Shown here one piece after another: positions 30,408-38,890 of a stretch of 64,000 nt of DNA. The stretch covers positions 124,001 through 188,000 of the forward strand of contig NZ_PXZL01000027.1 in NCBI RefSeq assembly GCF_003013405.1, written 5' to 3'. Under the pieces are notes generated by a model, which saw only the letters and a list, made by a program, of their open reading frames with translations, was not told where the DNA came from and ran no database searches. Position 1 is the first letter of the stretch, and each line of letters starts with the position of its first letter. The translations under genes were made by a program, and so were the position numbers. The DNA is from Brevibacillus formosus (lineage in GTDB: Bacteria; Bacillota; Bacilli; Brevibacillales; Brevibacillaceae).

Positions 30408-31331
30408 TCAAGTGGTTGCCACAGGTTTACTGAATAGTAGTAAACCATTGTCCACTTTTGCGACAATGCGGTTCTCTTGTTGAAGTTCTTTTAAATACGA
30501 GCGGATAATCGAAGTAGTCAAACCGTAGCGGTGCAAGTCATCTTCAAACTCATACTTTTTCATGACTTTTTGGACTAATTGTTCCAGAGTGCTTGGCTGC
30601 TCATGAATCCATGCTTCAAGAAAAGCGGAGGTGTCTTTCATAAGGGTGAGATGCTTGTTAATTAAACCCGTTACTGTCTTATAGGGTCCGCCATGGTACA
30701 GCACATAAGCGTTCAATTTCATCATCGAGAGCTTCTTGAAGCTTCTTCTGGCAGCCTTTAGATCATTAAAAAAAAGGAGAGCCTGTTTGTTTAATGTTTT
30801 GGCACCAAACAAGGCATCGCCGCAGTAAAGGACATGATCAGGGGTAATAATGCCGACCATTCCCGGCGAATGTCCAGGTAAGGAGACGATTTTGAATGGA
30901 ATGGTATGGACGTGAAAGATACTATCGGTGGATGGAAGATAATCCGTTACGAGCGCACGTGTATTCTCTTTGTTTTCATCAGGCTTCGTATCAGACCCTC
31001 CACCTGCGTCGAAAACAAAAGGCTCGAGAAGCGGATTTTCGATAATATAGGATGCCAGATGTGTCGCATAAATGCGAAGGTTGGGGAACCTTTTTTTCAA
31101 ATAGAGATTGCCACCGTGGTTAACAGCGTGACCATGTGTATGAACAACGGCAATGATTTGATACCCTCGATCGCTGATTCTCGTGCATACTTTCTCGATG
31201 ACAGTGGTATTCGGGCCGCTATCAATGCAAACCGCGGTTTTGCTGGACCGATCCAAATAGACACCGATCCCGTATTTACCGGAGACCACATAACTGCTGC
31301 CAGCCACTTCGATCAATTCCAAACGATCCAT
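30408..31331 (-). CDS. Metallo-beta-lactamase-fold hydrolase, altered metal motif
   Basis: This 307-residue protein has an N-terminal MBL domain (VVSGKYGIGVYLD, CIDSGPNTTVIEK, HTHGHAVNHGGN, LPGHSPGMVGI, LYCGDALFG) and a C-terminal winged-helix-like region (about 225-300), as in many MBL hydrolases. The usual HxHxDH reads HGHAVNH: the Asp is missing and one residue is added, so the second metal site may be changed. The start ATG 31331 has GAAGGAG upstream; longer in-frame starts reach back to 31391. It sits in the putative spore-surface operon; its substrate is unknown. Confidence 0.8.
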   Translation of the reverse strand: MDRLELIEVAGSSYVVSGKYGIGVYLDRSSKTAVCIDSGPNTTVIEKVCTRISDRGYQIIAVVHTHGHAVNHGGNLYLKKRFPNLRIYATHLASYIIENPLLEPFVFDAGGGSDTKPDENKENTRALVTDYLPSTDSIFHVHTIPFKIVSLPGHSPGMVGIITPDHVLYCGDALFGAKTLNKQALLFFNDLKAARRSFKKLSMMKLNAYVLYHGGPYKTVTGLINKHLTLMKDTSAFLEAWIHEQPSTLEQLVQKVMKKYEFEDDLHRYGLTTSIIRSYLKELQQENRIVAKVDNGLLLFSKPVATT

Positions 31332-31359
31332 ATCCCTTACTCCTTCATTAGATTCAGGT

Positions 31360-32112
31360 TCATATGTGGATGAGCTTGGTGACATTGCCAATACGTACCT
31401 TTACGGAGTTCGGTACAAAGGGAGGCTTTTTAGGTGAAGAAACTCGATTAGCGAGCATTTTTTTCTGACTACGCACTTTTACCACGTTTGTTACAGGCTT
31501 GGGACGCTTGGATTTGCTTTTATTTTTATCGGGAGTAGGGACGGAGGCAGCCTGTGCTAATAATGGGGGTTTTGGACGTACTGATTTCCGGTTGTTGGCT
31601 GTGTTGATGCGTGCGTTGTTTGCGAGCAATGGAGGGGTTGGGGCAGGCACAGGTGGAACGTCAAGCTGTACAGGCTCGTCGTCTCGAATATCTCCTTCTA
31701 GCTCCAATTGCATCGGCTCGTCGTAGGGAGAAGCCTCTTCCGGTTCTATCGAGTAAAAAGCTTGTAACTGCCGAAGATGATTTTCTATCAAGGTGGCGAT
31801 TTGTTTATGTGGAAACCTCCATGTCTTTACCAATTCCGATAACTGGGCTATCGCAGCAAGGACATGTGTGTGCATTTCACTAGTGGGATGGAGGGGGGGA
31901 TGCGATTCAACAAGGAAGCTGTGAGCAATCTGCTTATTATGTATGTGGGTGTGCAGTCTGACAAGCAGATTGATCATCGTTGAGATTTGGTAGCCAAACA
32001 GCATAAGCTCGTAATCTTTGGCATGATGAAAGCGGGATTCCAATCCTTTGACTAACTGGACGATGGAATAGGTCAGCTTTAGAACCTCGTTAATAGTCGA
32101 TAGTGATGTCAT
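31360..32112 (-). CDS. Hypothetical protein with helical N-terminus and basic Pro/Lys-rich tail
   Basis: About 250 residues and not recognised as a known family. The first 125 residues look helical (TSLSTINEVLKLTYSIVQLV, YQISTMINLLVRLHTHIHNK). An acidic patch follows (about 130-155), and then a low-complexity Pro/Lys/Arg/Asn-rich tail (PKPPLLAQAA, KNKSKSKRPKP). The basic tail might bind DNA, polyanions or coat layers. It overlaps the preceding small gene by 23 bp if ATG 32112 (after CGGGGATG) is used; ATG 32121 and 32148 are alternatives. It is probably co-expressed with the spore-surface paralogues. Confidence 0.7.
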   Translation of the reverse strand: MTSLSTINEVLKLTYSIVQLVKGLESRFHHAKDYELMLFGYQISTMINLLVRLHTHIHNKQIAHSFLVESHPPLHPTSEMHTHVLAAIAQLSELVKTWRFPHKQIATLIENHLRQLQAFYSIEPEEASPYDEPMQLELEGDIRDDEPVQLDVPPVPAPTPPLLANNARINTANNRKSVRPKPPLLAQAASVPTPDKNKSKSKRPKPVTNVVKVRSQKKMLANRVSSPKKPPFVPNSVKVRIGNVTKLIHI

Positions 32113-32461
32113 CGGATTCATCCCCGAAATCGGATTCTTCCATCTCAAAATTTGATTTAAGCGCCACAGGGTACATGTGAATGGCTGCGTCCAGCTTTTT
32201 TAACAAAAGCCACTCAGCCATCAGCACCGAATCCAGAATCGAAATGACTGTACGATTAAAGGTAATGATCTCATCATTGGAGGGGTTGTTGGGGAAGTCC
32301 AGATTTTTGCCAACGAAAGCAAGGGCTTTGTCAGCTTCAGCATTTAGCAATCTGGACAAGGCTTCTTCCTCTAGGGCAATCGATTGCAGCAAATGACTCA
32401 GAGCTTCTTCGCGCGTAGGCACATCATATGAAGGAACTTTATCTTGTAAGGTCATCATCAT
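32090..32461 (-). CDS. Small spore-surface-like paralogue, acidic tail
   Basis: Up to 123 residues. It shares the helical module of the collagen-like protein, though diverged: HLLQSIALEEEALSRLLNAEADKALAFVG matches the core pattern SIALEExxLxxxxNAEAxK, and a second helix (VISILDSVLMAEWLLLKKLD) matches the C-terminal half. It ends in a strongly acidic tail (FEMEESDFGDESDDITIDY). Three consecutive ATG codons follow GAAGAGGG, so the real start is 32461, 32458 or 32455. It is 51 bp from the next paralogue. No enzyme motif is visible; a structural role is inferred. Confidence 0.75.
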   Translation of the reverse strand: MMMTLQDKVPSYDVPTREEALSHLLQSIALEEEALSRLLNAEADKALAFVGKNLDFPNNPSNDEIITFNRTVISILDSVLMAEWLLLKKLDAAIHMYPVALKSNFEMEESDFGDESDDITIDY

Positions 32462-32512
32462 CCCTCTTCAATAAAATTAGGTTCCCATGAAAAGCAGTGT
32501 GAGTAGTAAGGG

Positions 32513-32881
32513 TTATTCTTTGAAGCAAGGAAGGTCTGGGATGTCAGGGGTGTCAGGTATGTCATCGTGATGATGATGATGATCATGATCATCATCATGC
32601 ATCTGCTCCATCTTGATAATATCCTCCAGCCTGAATTGCAAGATCATCTCTGTCTTAATGACATTGCGCAGCATTCGTTCTACGCTGTTGTTTAGGGCAA
32701 GCGCATCATTGAGCGAGAGGGATTGCTCCTTCACGATTTTTTGGATCTTTTGCCCCTCTGCATTAATAATGTGAGAAAGTCCGATTTCCTCGAGCGCAAT
32801 GGAGGTCAGAAGCAGATTTAATACTTCATTGCGTTTCAATATGATTTCCGGTGTTATATTGGGGATCGTGGGCATTGACAT
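32513..32881 (-). CDS. Small spore-surface-like paralogue with Asp/His-rich tail
   Basis: This 122-residue protein has the shared module at residues 1-90 (IPNITPEIILKRNE, LLLTSIALEEIGLSHIINAE, VIKTEMILQFRLEDII). The tail carries a run of Asp and five consecutive His, then DIPDTPDIPDLPC with a Cys near the end. The His/Asp stretch may bind divalent metal. It is the first gene of a probable operon running left through 32090, 31360, 30408 and 28510. No good sigma-K match was found; CATACAAAC at about 32905 is one base off the -10 pattern but lacks an AC at the right distance. Confidence 0.78.
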   Translation of the reverse strand: MSMPTIPNITPEIILKRNEVLNLLLTSIALEEIGLSHIINAEGQKIQKIVKEQSLSLNDALALNNSVERMLRNVIKTEMILQFRLEDIIKMEQMHDDDHDHHHHHDDIPDTPDIPDLPCFKE

Positions 32882-33104
32882 CGTTATCTACATCCTTTGT
32901 TTGTATGACATGGTATACAAAAATAAGACTTGCACGGAGAAGAAGGCGATCTGGTTCCCTTTATTTGCACAGAACGCCTTCAGGCAAGTTTCTTACAACG
33001 TACTTAAAAACGATAGGATCGTTACAGGATCACGTAATTGATAGTGAATACATGGAAACTTGCTCGCAGTACATGTTATGTAACCGCGATCTTAATATGA
33101 CAAC

Positions 33105-33437
33105 TTAATCGTATTCATCCGATAAGGAAGTAGAGGCGCTCGGGATAATGCTAATCACATTTTCCAGCTTGAATTGCAAGAGCATTTCTTTTTTGATGAC
33201 ATCTTGCAGCGTTCTGCGAACACTGTTGTTAACGGCAAGAATGTCAGAGATGGTGGGAACGACCTCAGGTGTAATCCCTAATGTACCTACCACAAACTGG
33301 AGTTTTTCTGCCTCTGCATTCATAATATGCACCAAAGCCAATTCTTCCAGAGCAATGGATGTCAGCAGTAAAGATACCGATTGCTCAATCGTAACGGAAA
33401 TCGTTGGGGTAATGTTAGGGATGGTAGGTGGAGACAT
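33105..33437 (-). CDS. Small spore-surface-like paralogue
   Basis: This 110-residue protein is nearly all shared module: IPNITPTISVTIEQSVSLLL, then SIALEELALVHIMNAEAEKLQ and NNSVRRTLQDVIKKEMLLQF. A short Ser-rich acidic tail (SASTSLSDEYD) follows. It is very close to the N-terminal 95 residues of the collagen-like protein. ATG 33437 follows AAAGAGGTGATC. Intergenic stretches on both sides exceed 220 bp, so it may be its own transcription unit. Function unknown; anchoring or partnering with the collagen-like protein is inferred. Confidence 0.8.
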   Translation of the reverse strand: MSPPTIPNITPTISVTIEQSVSLLLTSIALEELALVHIMNAEAEKLQFVVGTLGITPEVVPTISDILAVNNSVRRTLQDVIKKEMLLQFKLENVISIIPSASTSLSDEYD

Positions 33438-33619
33438 GTGATCACCTCTTTGAAGTAATGGGTAACTAGTTTACTCGTTTGGCCTATCGCATACTTCTAA
33501 ACGTGTGATCGCTAGCAATCCCCCCTTCGTTTTAACTACGGTAAGTGTATGCATAGGTGTGTGTCCCACTGAACTGTTTAATTGTACACATGCGCATGGG
33601 AGCGGGGAAAAGGCAAAGC

Positions 33620-33637
33620 CCGGATCAATTGACCCGG
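33620..33637 (-). terminator. Possible hairpin terminator after the 33695 gene
   Basis: CCGGGTCAATTGATCCGG on the minus strand is a near-perfect 18-bp palindrome followed by GCTTTGCCTTTT. The T-run is interrupted, so termination is uncertain; it could also be a protein site. Confidence 0.4.
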
Positions 33638-33694
33638 ACCAGTGGCATGGTGATAGTTTCCATTCGAATAAGGCCTATTTTTACATGAGGGAAT

Positions 33695-33997
33695 CTATGG
33701 AAGAAGGTTATCCACGATATTCTCCAATTTGAATTGGAGAAGGATTTCTTTTTTGATGACATCTTGTATCGTTTGACGAACGCTTGCATGGACGAGCAGG
33801 ATGTCGGAGAGTGTAGCGGGTGGTTCAAGCCCAGGAACAAGGGTGCCTAAAACAAATTGGAGCTTTTCTGCCTCTGCGTTCAGAATGTGAGCCAAAGCCA
33901 GTTCTTCTAATGCGATGGAGGCAAGCAATAGCGAAGTGGTTTGGCCAAGTGTAATCGAGATAACAGGCGTAATAGTAGGGATCGATGCTTGGGACAT
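33695..33997 (-). CDS. Small spore-surface-like paralogue
   Basis: This 100-residue protein consists only of the shared helical module (MSQASIPTITPVISITLGQ, SIALEELALAHILNAEAEKLQ, ASVRQTIQDVIKKEILLQF). It is the closest relative of the collagen-like protein's N-terminus, including MSQA and the LPG/VPGL segment. ATG 33997 is favoured by GAGGTGAT upstream. It lies 38 bp downstream of the methyltransferase-like gene on the same strand, so the two may share a transcript, linking the paralogues to the glycosylation genes. Confidence 0.8.
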   Translation of the reverse strand: MSQASIPTITPVISITLGQTTSLLLASIALEELALAHILNAEAEKLQFVLGTLVPGLEPPATLSDILLVHASVRQTIQDVIKKEILLQFKLENIVDNLLP

Positions 33998-34035
33998 GAT
34001 CATCACCTCATGGGTTATTAATCGGTGATCCCCTT

Positions 34036-34731
34036 TTAATGTTTGGTTCCCTGGAGCCTTACCAATACCCAGCGGCGATTTCCGACTATCTCTCGAAAAA
34101 GTTCTTCGTAGTGATAGATTTTTCCGAGATGAGCCAAAAAGGGATAGTGATCAAAATCATCTACGAGAATAAGTGCATCTGGTTTGAGGGTGTTAACAAA
34201 TAGTGGATAGGCAAGAGAGCGGCCGTTGCCATGCGGTCCGTCTACAACCATCACATCTACGGAATGAACCGAAAGCGATAGTTGGTCCAAATCGGCGTAA
34301 AAGGCATTTTGTATGGAGAAATGATCAAATTGATTCTCGGGAACACGCTGTCCGATAGCAGGCCACAAGCTCCTGCTCTCTTCTGGATTGTCGAAGACCT
34401 CGTTCCATTCCGCTTCGGATAGTTGCTTCAAGGAGCTGGTCTTTAAAGCGACATGCGGTACATCCCCTAGGCTCTCCTTGATTTCCTTTGCACGAATCGG
34501 ATGATGCTCCACAATAGTTGCTTGGACCTGAAGCAGCTCAAGCTCGCCAAGTGATTTCCAAAAAAGTGCGGAGTCACCCCCACCCAACTGAAGCACCCGG
34601 CACTCCTCATTTTCTTTGTTGAGATGACGGCATGCATGTACGAGGGCCTGTTTACTCAACGAGAGTGAGTTGTATCGCCAATGATTACAATTGGACTGCT
34701 GCAAAGCCTTTTCGATATCGCGAACGATCAT
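34036..34731 (-). CDS. SAM-dependent methyltransferase-like protein
   Basis: About 231 residues. A Rossmann-like core is suggested by CRVLQLGGGDSALFWKSLG (motif I, about residue 43), ATIVEHHP (acidic end of strand 2), VDVMVVDGPHGNG (about 155) and DALILVDDFDHYPF. VVDGPHG with the later D-D is typical of small sugar or class I methyltransferases. It has no membrane segments. It overlaps or abuts the preceding GT2 gene. ATG 34731 suits the GGTGG site; ATG 34737 overlaps the GT stop. It probably methylates a sugar of the surface glycan (inference from context). Confidence 0.65.
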   Translation of the reverse strand: MIVRDIEKALQQSNCNHWRYNSLSLSKQALVHACRHLNKENEECRVLQLGGGDSALFWKSLGELELLQVQATIVEHHPIRAKEIKESLGDVPHVALKTSSLKQLSEAEWNEVFDNPEESRSLWPAIGQRVPENQFDHFSIQNAFYADLDQLSLSVHSVDVMVVDGPHGNGRSLAYPLFVNTLKPDALILVDDFDHYPFLAHLGKIYHYEELFREIVGNRRWVLVRLQGTKH

Positions 34732-34733
34732 CT

Positions 34734-35435
34734 TCATTCCACCCATTCCACCAGATTGGGATGCTGATCCAAGATCGATTCATATTGTTCCTTCCAGCCA
34801 TATCTGGAATCGGGGTCGAGGAGCTGATAGCGGTTGTATTTGCTTTGCCTGTCTTCTAGCCGGGCCCAACCGAAATGTTTCACGCGTGATGGATGGCACA
34901 GGTAAGGGAACTGGTTGATCGAGAGAGGGAATCTGCCGCAATGCTGAGGGGTTTCCCTCCATATATATGGGAAGTCAGGGCGATATTTGATCATAAAAGG
35001 ACGATAGTAATGATGGGCTTTCCAATACACATCTTCGCGATAATGCGTCTCGCTCCACATATCGTATAAACGAAAGTAAATCGCCTCGTATGTCTGCTGT
35101 TCCAAAATCTCGGAGACTTTTGAGGGAAAGGAGTTATCCATGATTTCATCGGCGTCCAGATTCAAAATCCATCCCGGATCAGTCTGGATCGTTTCTTGCC
35201 ATTGTTGTTTGCGCAAGGCGACCTCGTTGGAGAACTGAGAGGTAGCGTTTTGAACCAGATGAAGAGGAATGCCCTCGAGAACCTCTCTACAGAGATCCAC
35301 AGTATGATCACGACTGCCATCGTCGATGATGACAGCTGCGTCAATAAAGTCTTTATGTGCTTCCAGCGCTTGTCTCAAATAACGATTGCCTTCATTTTTC
35401 ACAATCATGGAAAGAGTCAGTTTGGCTCTGGTCAT
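34734..35435 (-). CDS. GT2 family glycosyltransferase
   Basis: This 233-residue compact GT-A enzyme begins KLTLSMIVKNEGNRYLRQAL and has AAVIIDDGSRDHTVDLC and the DXD motif in WILNLDADEIMD (about 100). It ends after the catalytic domain with no membrane helix. It overlaps the upstream methyltransferase gene by 44 bp and is followed at once by the next methyltransferase, so all three are tightly coupled. It likely adds a sugar to an oligosaccharide on a surface protein; donor and acceptor are unknown. Confidence 0.9.
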   Translation of the reverse strand: MTRAKLTLSMIVKNEGNRYLRQALEAHKDFIDAAVIIDDGSRDHTVDLCREVLEGIPLHLVQNATSQFSNEVALRKQQWQETIQTDPGWILNLDADEIMDNSFPSKVSEILEQQTYEAIYFRLYDMWSETHYREDVYWKAHHYYRPFMIKYRPDFPYIWRETPQHCGRFPLSINQFPYLCHPSRVKHFGWARLEDRQSKYNRYQLLDPDSRYGWKEQYESILDQHPNLVEWVE

Positions 35436-36294
35436 CTACGTGCTGCACCTCCTGCGCTTGTCGTGTTGCAATGCAGAAGATTTCATGGCCTTGGAAGGTC
35501 GACTGGAGGTTCACGGCTAGCTTCATGATGTCCTGGATCGGTAAAGATGTTTGCGTGGCCTTGCGCAGATGGTTTTCCAAGCGGTTCGTTTCTTCTCGAG
35601 AAAAGATGGAAAGAACCTCCCAGCCACCTTGATGAAGCAGTGAGATCAGATTGTCACGGGAGTAATGAAAGAGGTGGTCATTCTCGGAATACAGCGGGGA
35701 ATACACCCCAAACAGTTTATTGGTGAACGAGTTTTTGTTCGGCACGCTAAAAATAATTTTTCCTTCTGGTTTAAGAAACCCCTTCAATTCCTCAAGGTAT
35801 TGCTTCGGATGCGAAATATGCTCAAAGACGTGACAAAAAACGATGGCATCAAAAGTACCCATGTGTTCGGGGGCGAGAACGGAGGGGTTCCATAACGAAT
35901 GAACCAGCTGTAACCCATACCGCTCTTGGGCGTATGCGCATGATTGGTGTGACGGCTCTACCCCAACAACCTCCCACCCAGCCTCACGAGCAAGGAATAA
36001 CAACTCTCCTGTTCCCGGACCAATTTCGAGCAGCTTCCCTTTTTCCGAAAACCACATATCGAGCAGCAATGTATGAAAGATCGCATGTTCCGTAAATGTA
36101 TTTTTGGCGTATTGATCCCGCATGGAGACCCAACTCGCGTCATAAATGTCTGCAACCAGCTGTGTCACGTTGACTTGATCGGGGTGAGGTTGAAAGACGA
36201 GATCACAATCTTTGCACGTTAGGAGCGAGAAGGTATCGTACTGGTGGAAAAGCACAAGCTGAGCGCTGTTGCACAAAGGACATGAGTCATGCAT
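35392..36294 (-). CDS. Class I SAM methyltransferase with N-terminal zinc ribbon
   Basis: This 300-residue protein opens with a zinc-ribbon-like pair, CPLCNS and CKDCDLVFQP. A methyltransferase domain follows: motif I LLEIGPGTGELLFLA (about 88), VVGVEPS, AIVFCHVFEHISHP and IIFSVPN. The same layout occurs in C-methyltransferases and O-methyltransferases of deoxysugar and surface-glycan pathways. It is the first gene of the leftward glycosylation cluster and is divergent from the glycosyltransferase at 36468. Its C-terminus overlaps the next gene. Confidence 0.9.
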   Translation of the reverse strand: MHDSCPLCNSAQLVLFHQYDTFSLLTCKDCDLVFQPHPDQVNVTQLVADIYDASWVSMRDQYAKNTFTEHAIFHTLLLDMWFSEKGKLLEIGPGTGELLFLAREAGWEVVGVEPSHQSCAYAQERYGLQLVHSLWNPSVLAPEHMGTFDAIVFCHVFEHISHPKQYLEELKGFLKPEGKIIFSVPNKNSFTNKLFGVYSPLYSENDHLFHYSRDNLISLLHQGGWEVLSIFSREETNRLENHLRKATQTSLPIQDIMKLAVNLQSTFQGHEIFCIATRQAQEVQHVDDQSQTDSFHDCEK

Positions 36295-36467
36295 GGATAC
36301 GATCCCAGCTTTCTTTGTGATATTTGCCTACAACTACCTATGCGCGGCTCCAGCAAATGGTTCGAATACCAAGGAAATGGCGCCGTTCTGAAAGGAGCAG
36401 TCCACTCATAGAGTAAAGGGGGGATAGACTACGATCTCAGTGATGTGTGTTAAAGGAGATGAGCAGC

Positions 36468-37616
36468 ATGTCTGAGGCACCCAAAATTTCCTTATGCATG
36501 ATTGTGAAAAACGAAGAAGAGTGCCTTCACAAGTGCTTGGAAAGCGTGAAAAATCTTGTGGATGAAATGATTATCGTAGACACGGGGAGTACCGACAAAA
36601 CGGTAGAGATAGGCAAGTCATTCGGAGCGGTCGTGCACTCGTATGAGTGGCAGGATAACTTCGCAGAAGCGCGAAACTTTGGACTGGAAAAAGCAACAGG
36701 CGACTGGATTTTGTGGATGGATGCCGATGAAGAAATGAATCAGGAAGACAGCATGAAATTGAAAGAGCTGCTTCGTGGTAAAGAAGATTCCCTTTTTTAT
36801 ATCCATCTAATAAATTACATTGGAGATGAAATAAATGAAGACGATGCTTTTCATATCGCTCACTCACGTTTATTTCGCAATGGCATCGGTTTTCGCTTCC
36901 ATTTTCCCATCCATGAAACGCTCAACGTAGAAGAGGTTCTTCCCAATCTGACCGAAGATCTCCACATTCAAATCTTGCCTGTACGGATATACCATTATGG
37001 CTACATGAATGAATGTACTGGCAGAAAGAACAAATTCGAGCGCAATATTCAGCTGCTTATGAAGGAATTGGAAAAAGAAGACCACTCTCCATGGATTGAG
37101 TATCATCTTGCCAGTGAATTCTCACGTATCCAGGAGCATGAGAAAACGTTCAAGTTCGTGAATCTGTCTATTATCGGGTTTCTCGAAAACCATATGATGC
37201 CTCCTTCGCTTCTTTATAAGCTTAAATACTCTACGTTGATCTCAATCGGCAGTGCTGAGGGAGCGTGGCCAGGAATTGAAAAGGCAATCGAGATTTATCC
37301 TGACTACGTTGATTTGCATTTGTACAAAGGGATCATTCAGTATTTGAAAAAGGACTATAAACGAGCATTGATGACATTTGATCACTGCTTGGAGCTAGGT
37401 GAGAGCAACATTCGTCATCTGACCTTGAGGGGATCGGGAAGTTTTCACGCCTGGTATTACAAAGGGCTTTGCTACGAAGGATTGGGTCAAGTGGAGGAGG
37501 CTATGGCTGCTTATCGGATGGCGTTGGCTATGGCGGAGAATCATGCGCCTGCCAAGGAAGCATTAGAGAAGCTGAGCATGAAGACGGAAGTAAGTCATAC
37601 GCTAAACAGCAAATAG
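36468..37616 (+). CDS. GT2 glycosyltransferase with TPR-like C-terminus
   Basis: This 382-residue protein has a GT2 domain at 1-235: ISLCMIVKNEEECLHKCLES, EMIIVDTGSTDKTVEIG, WILWMDADEEMN. Helical repeats resembling TPRs follow (about 240-375, including YKGIIQYLKKDYKRALMTFD and YKGLCYEGLGQVEEAMAAY). It is closely related to the second half of the 28510 gene product. ATG 36468 follows AAAGGAGA. Upstream at 36407-36415 is CATAGAGTA, a match to the sigma-K -10, but without AC at the -35 position. It ends at a clear terminator. Confidence 0.9.
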   Translation: MSEAPKISLCMIVKNEEECLHKCLESVKNLVDEMIIVDTGSTDKTVEIGKSFGAVVHSYEWQDNFAEARNFGLEKATGDWILWMDADEEMNQEDSMKLKELLRGKEDSLFYIHLINYIGDEINEDDAFHIAHSRLFRNGIGFRFHFPIHETLNVEEVLPNLTEDLHIQILPVRIYHYGYMNECTGRKNKFERNIQLLMKELEKEDHSPWIEYHLASEFSRIQEHEKTFKFVNLSIIGFLENHMMPPSLLYKLKYSTLISIGSAEGAWPGIEKAIEIYPDYVDLHLYKGIIQYLKKDYKRALMTFDHCLELGESNIRHLTLRGSGSFHAWYYKGLCYEGLGQVEEAMAAYRMALAMAENHAPAKEALEKLSMKTEVSHTLNSK

Positions 37617-37629
37617 CATCGTGGCGAAA

Positions 37630-37669
37630 AGCCGTTTACGTCGATGGTTCAGGCGTAACGGCTTTTTTT
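37630..37669 (+). terminator. Terminator after the 36468 glycosyltransferase
   Basis: AGCCGTTTACG and CGTAACGGCT pair around a 13-base loop and are followed by TTTTTTT. Confidence 0.85.
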
Positions 37670-37791
37670 CGTAATAGCAGAGCATGAACAAAATGACGTT
37701 AATCACTTTTATTGCGGTAAAAGGTTTAATAAGCATAATGTTTCATTTGCGGCAGCGGATTGTTACAATAAAAAACGCATTTCATCGGTAA

Positions 37792-37806
37792 TAATAATCA
37801 TTATCA
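37792..37806 (+). promoter_or_regulatory. Fur box
   Basis: TAATAATCATTATCA differs from the 7-1-7 Fur consensus TGATAATNATTATCA at one position. It lies 25 bp upstream of the binding-protein start, where bound Fur-Fe would block transcription. Confidence 0.85.
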
Positions 37807-37830
37807 ATTACATCAAGTGAGGGACAGAAG

Positions 37831-38799
37831 ATGAAGCGAATAATCGGAATGAAACGTCTCGGTCATATGCTTTGGACGCTTGCACTGGCAGGAACGGTAT
37901 TGCTGACTGGGTGCGGCAGCGCAGAGCAAAAACAGCCAGCAGCAGGTCAAGATAGCGGGCAAACCGCACAAAAGCGCATTGTGAAACACGAGTTGGGCGA
38001 AACGGAAATTACCGGAGACCCGAAAAGAGTCGTCGCGTTGGAGTACTCCTTTGTAGACGGGCTATGGGAGCTGGGAGTGACGCCTGTAGGAATCGCACAG
38101 GAAAAGGATAAGGACGTAGAAGGATTGATCGGTCAAAAAATCGAGTATATCCCTGTGGGGACTCGCCAGCAGCCGAGTCTGGAAGTCATCAGCTCGTTGC
38201 AGCCAGATTTGATTATCGGTGATTTGAATCGCCACAAGGACATTTACAAGGATTTGCAAAAAATCGCACCAACGATCATTTTGAAAAGCCGCAACTCGAC
38301 GTATCAGGAAAACTTGAGCTCGTTTGCCACGATTGCGGAAGCGCTGAACAAGCAAAAAGAAGCAGAACAGCGTCTGATCAAGCACAAGGAAATCATCGCA
38401 GAGTTTAAGAAGAGGGTACCGGCTGGGGATTCCCGCAATGTCATGCTGGGTGTATTCCGCGCAGATTCGCTGTCTGCACATGGTGCGAAATCATTCGATG
38501 GAGAATTGCTCGAGATGATTGGAATCAAAAATGCCATTCAAGATGTGGCAGAACCAACGGTAAAAATCAGTCTGGAGCAAATGGTACAGTGGGACCCAGA
38601 TGTGATTTTCCTGGCGGAGGCCGACGACGCGCTGTTGAACGAATGGAAGCAAAATCCGCTCTGGAACAATATCACCGCAGTCAAAAATCAGGAAGTACAC
38701 AAAGTAAATCGTGACCTCTGGACGCGCTATCGTGGACTAAAATCCGCAGAACGCATTGTGGAAGAGGCAGTGAATCTCTTATATAGCAAGGAAAAATAA
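37831..38799 (+). CDS. Iron-siderophore ABC transporter binding lipoprotein
   Basis: This 322-residue protein has a lipoprotein signal with lipobox LLTGC (Cys about 28) and a FecB/FepB-type fold: KRVVALEYSFVDGLWELGVTPVG, SLEVISSLQPDLIIGD and WDPDVIFLAEAD. It captures a ferric siderophore, most similar in style to citrate or hydroxamate binders (specificity not decidable). It is preceded by a near-consensus Fur box. The permease genes follow after 91 bp, on the same strand. Expression should rise in iron limitation. Confidence 0.93.
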   Translation: MKRIIGMKRLGHMLWTLALAGTVLLTGCGSAEQKQPAAGQDSGQTAQKRIVKHELGETEITGDPKRVVALEYSFVDGLWELGVTPVGIAQEKDKDVEGLIGQKIEYIPVGTRQQPSLEVISSLQPDLIIGDLNRHKDIYKDLQKIAPTIILKSRNSTYQENLSSFATIAEALNKQKEAEQRLIKHKEIIAEFKKRVPAGDSRNVMLGVFRADSLSAHGAKSFDGELLEMIGIKNAIQDVAEPTVKISLEQMVQWDPDVIFLAEADDALLNEWKQNPLWNNITAVKNQEVHKVNRDLWTRYRGLKSAERIVEEAVNLLYSKEK

Positions 38800-38890
38800 G
38801 AACACATACGATGCAAATTCTGGAAAGACCGATCGCTGATCTGGTCTTTTCGGTGTTCCTGCACGTGGTAGTTGATCGAGGTGGCTTGTA

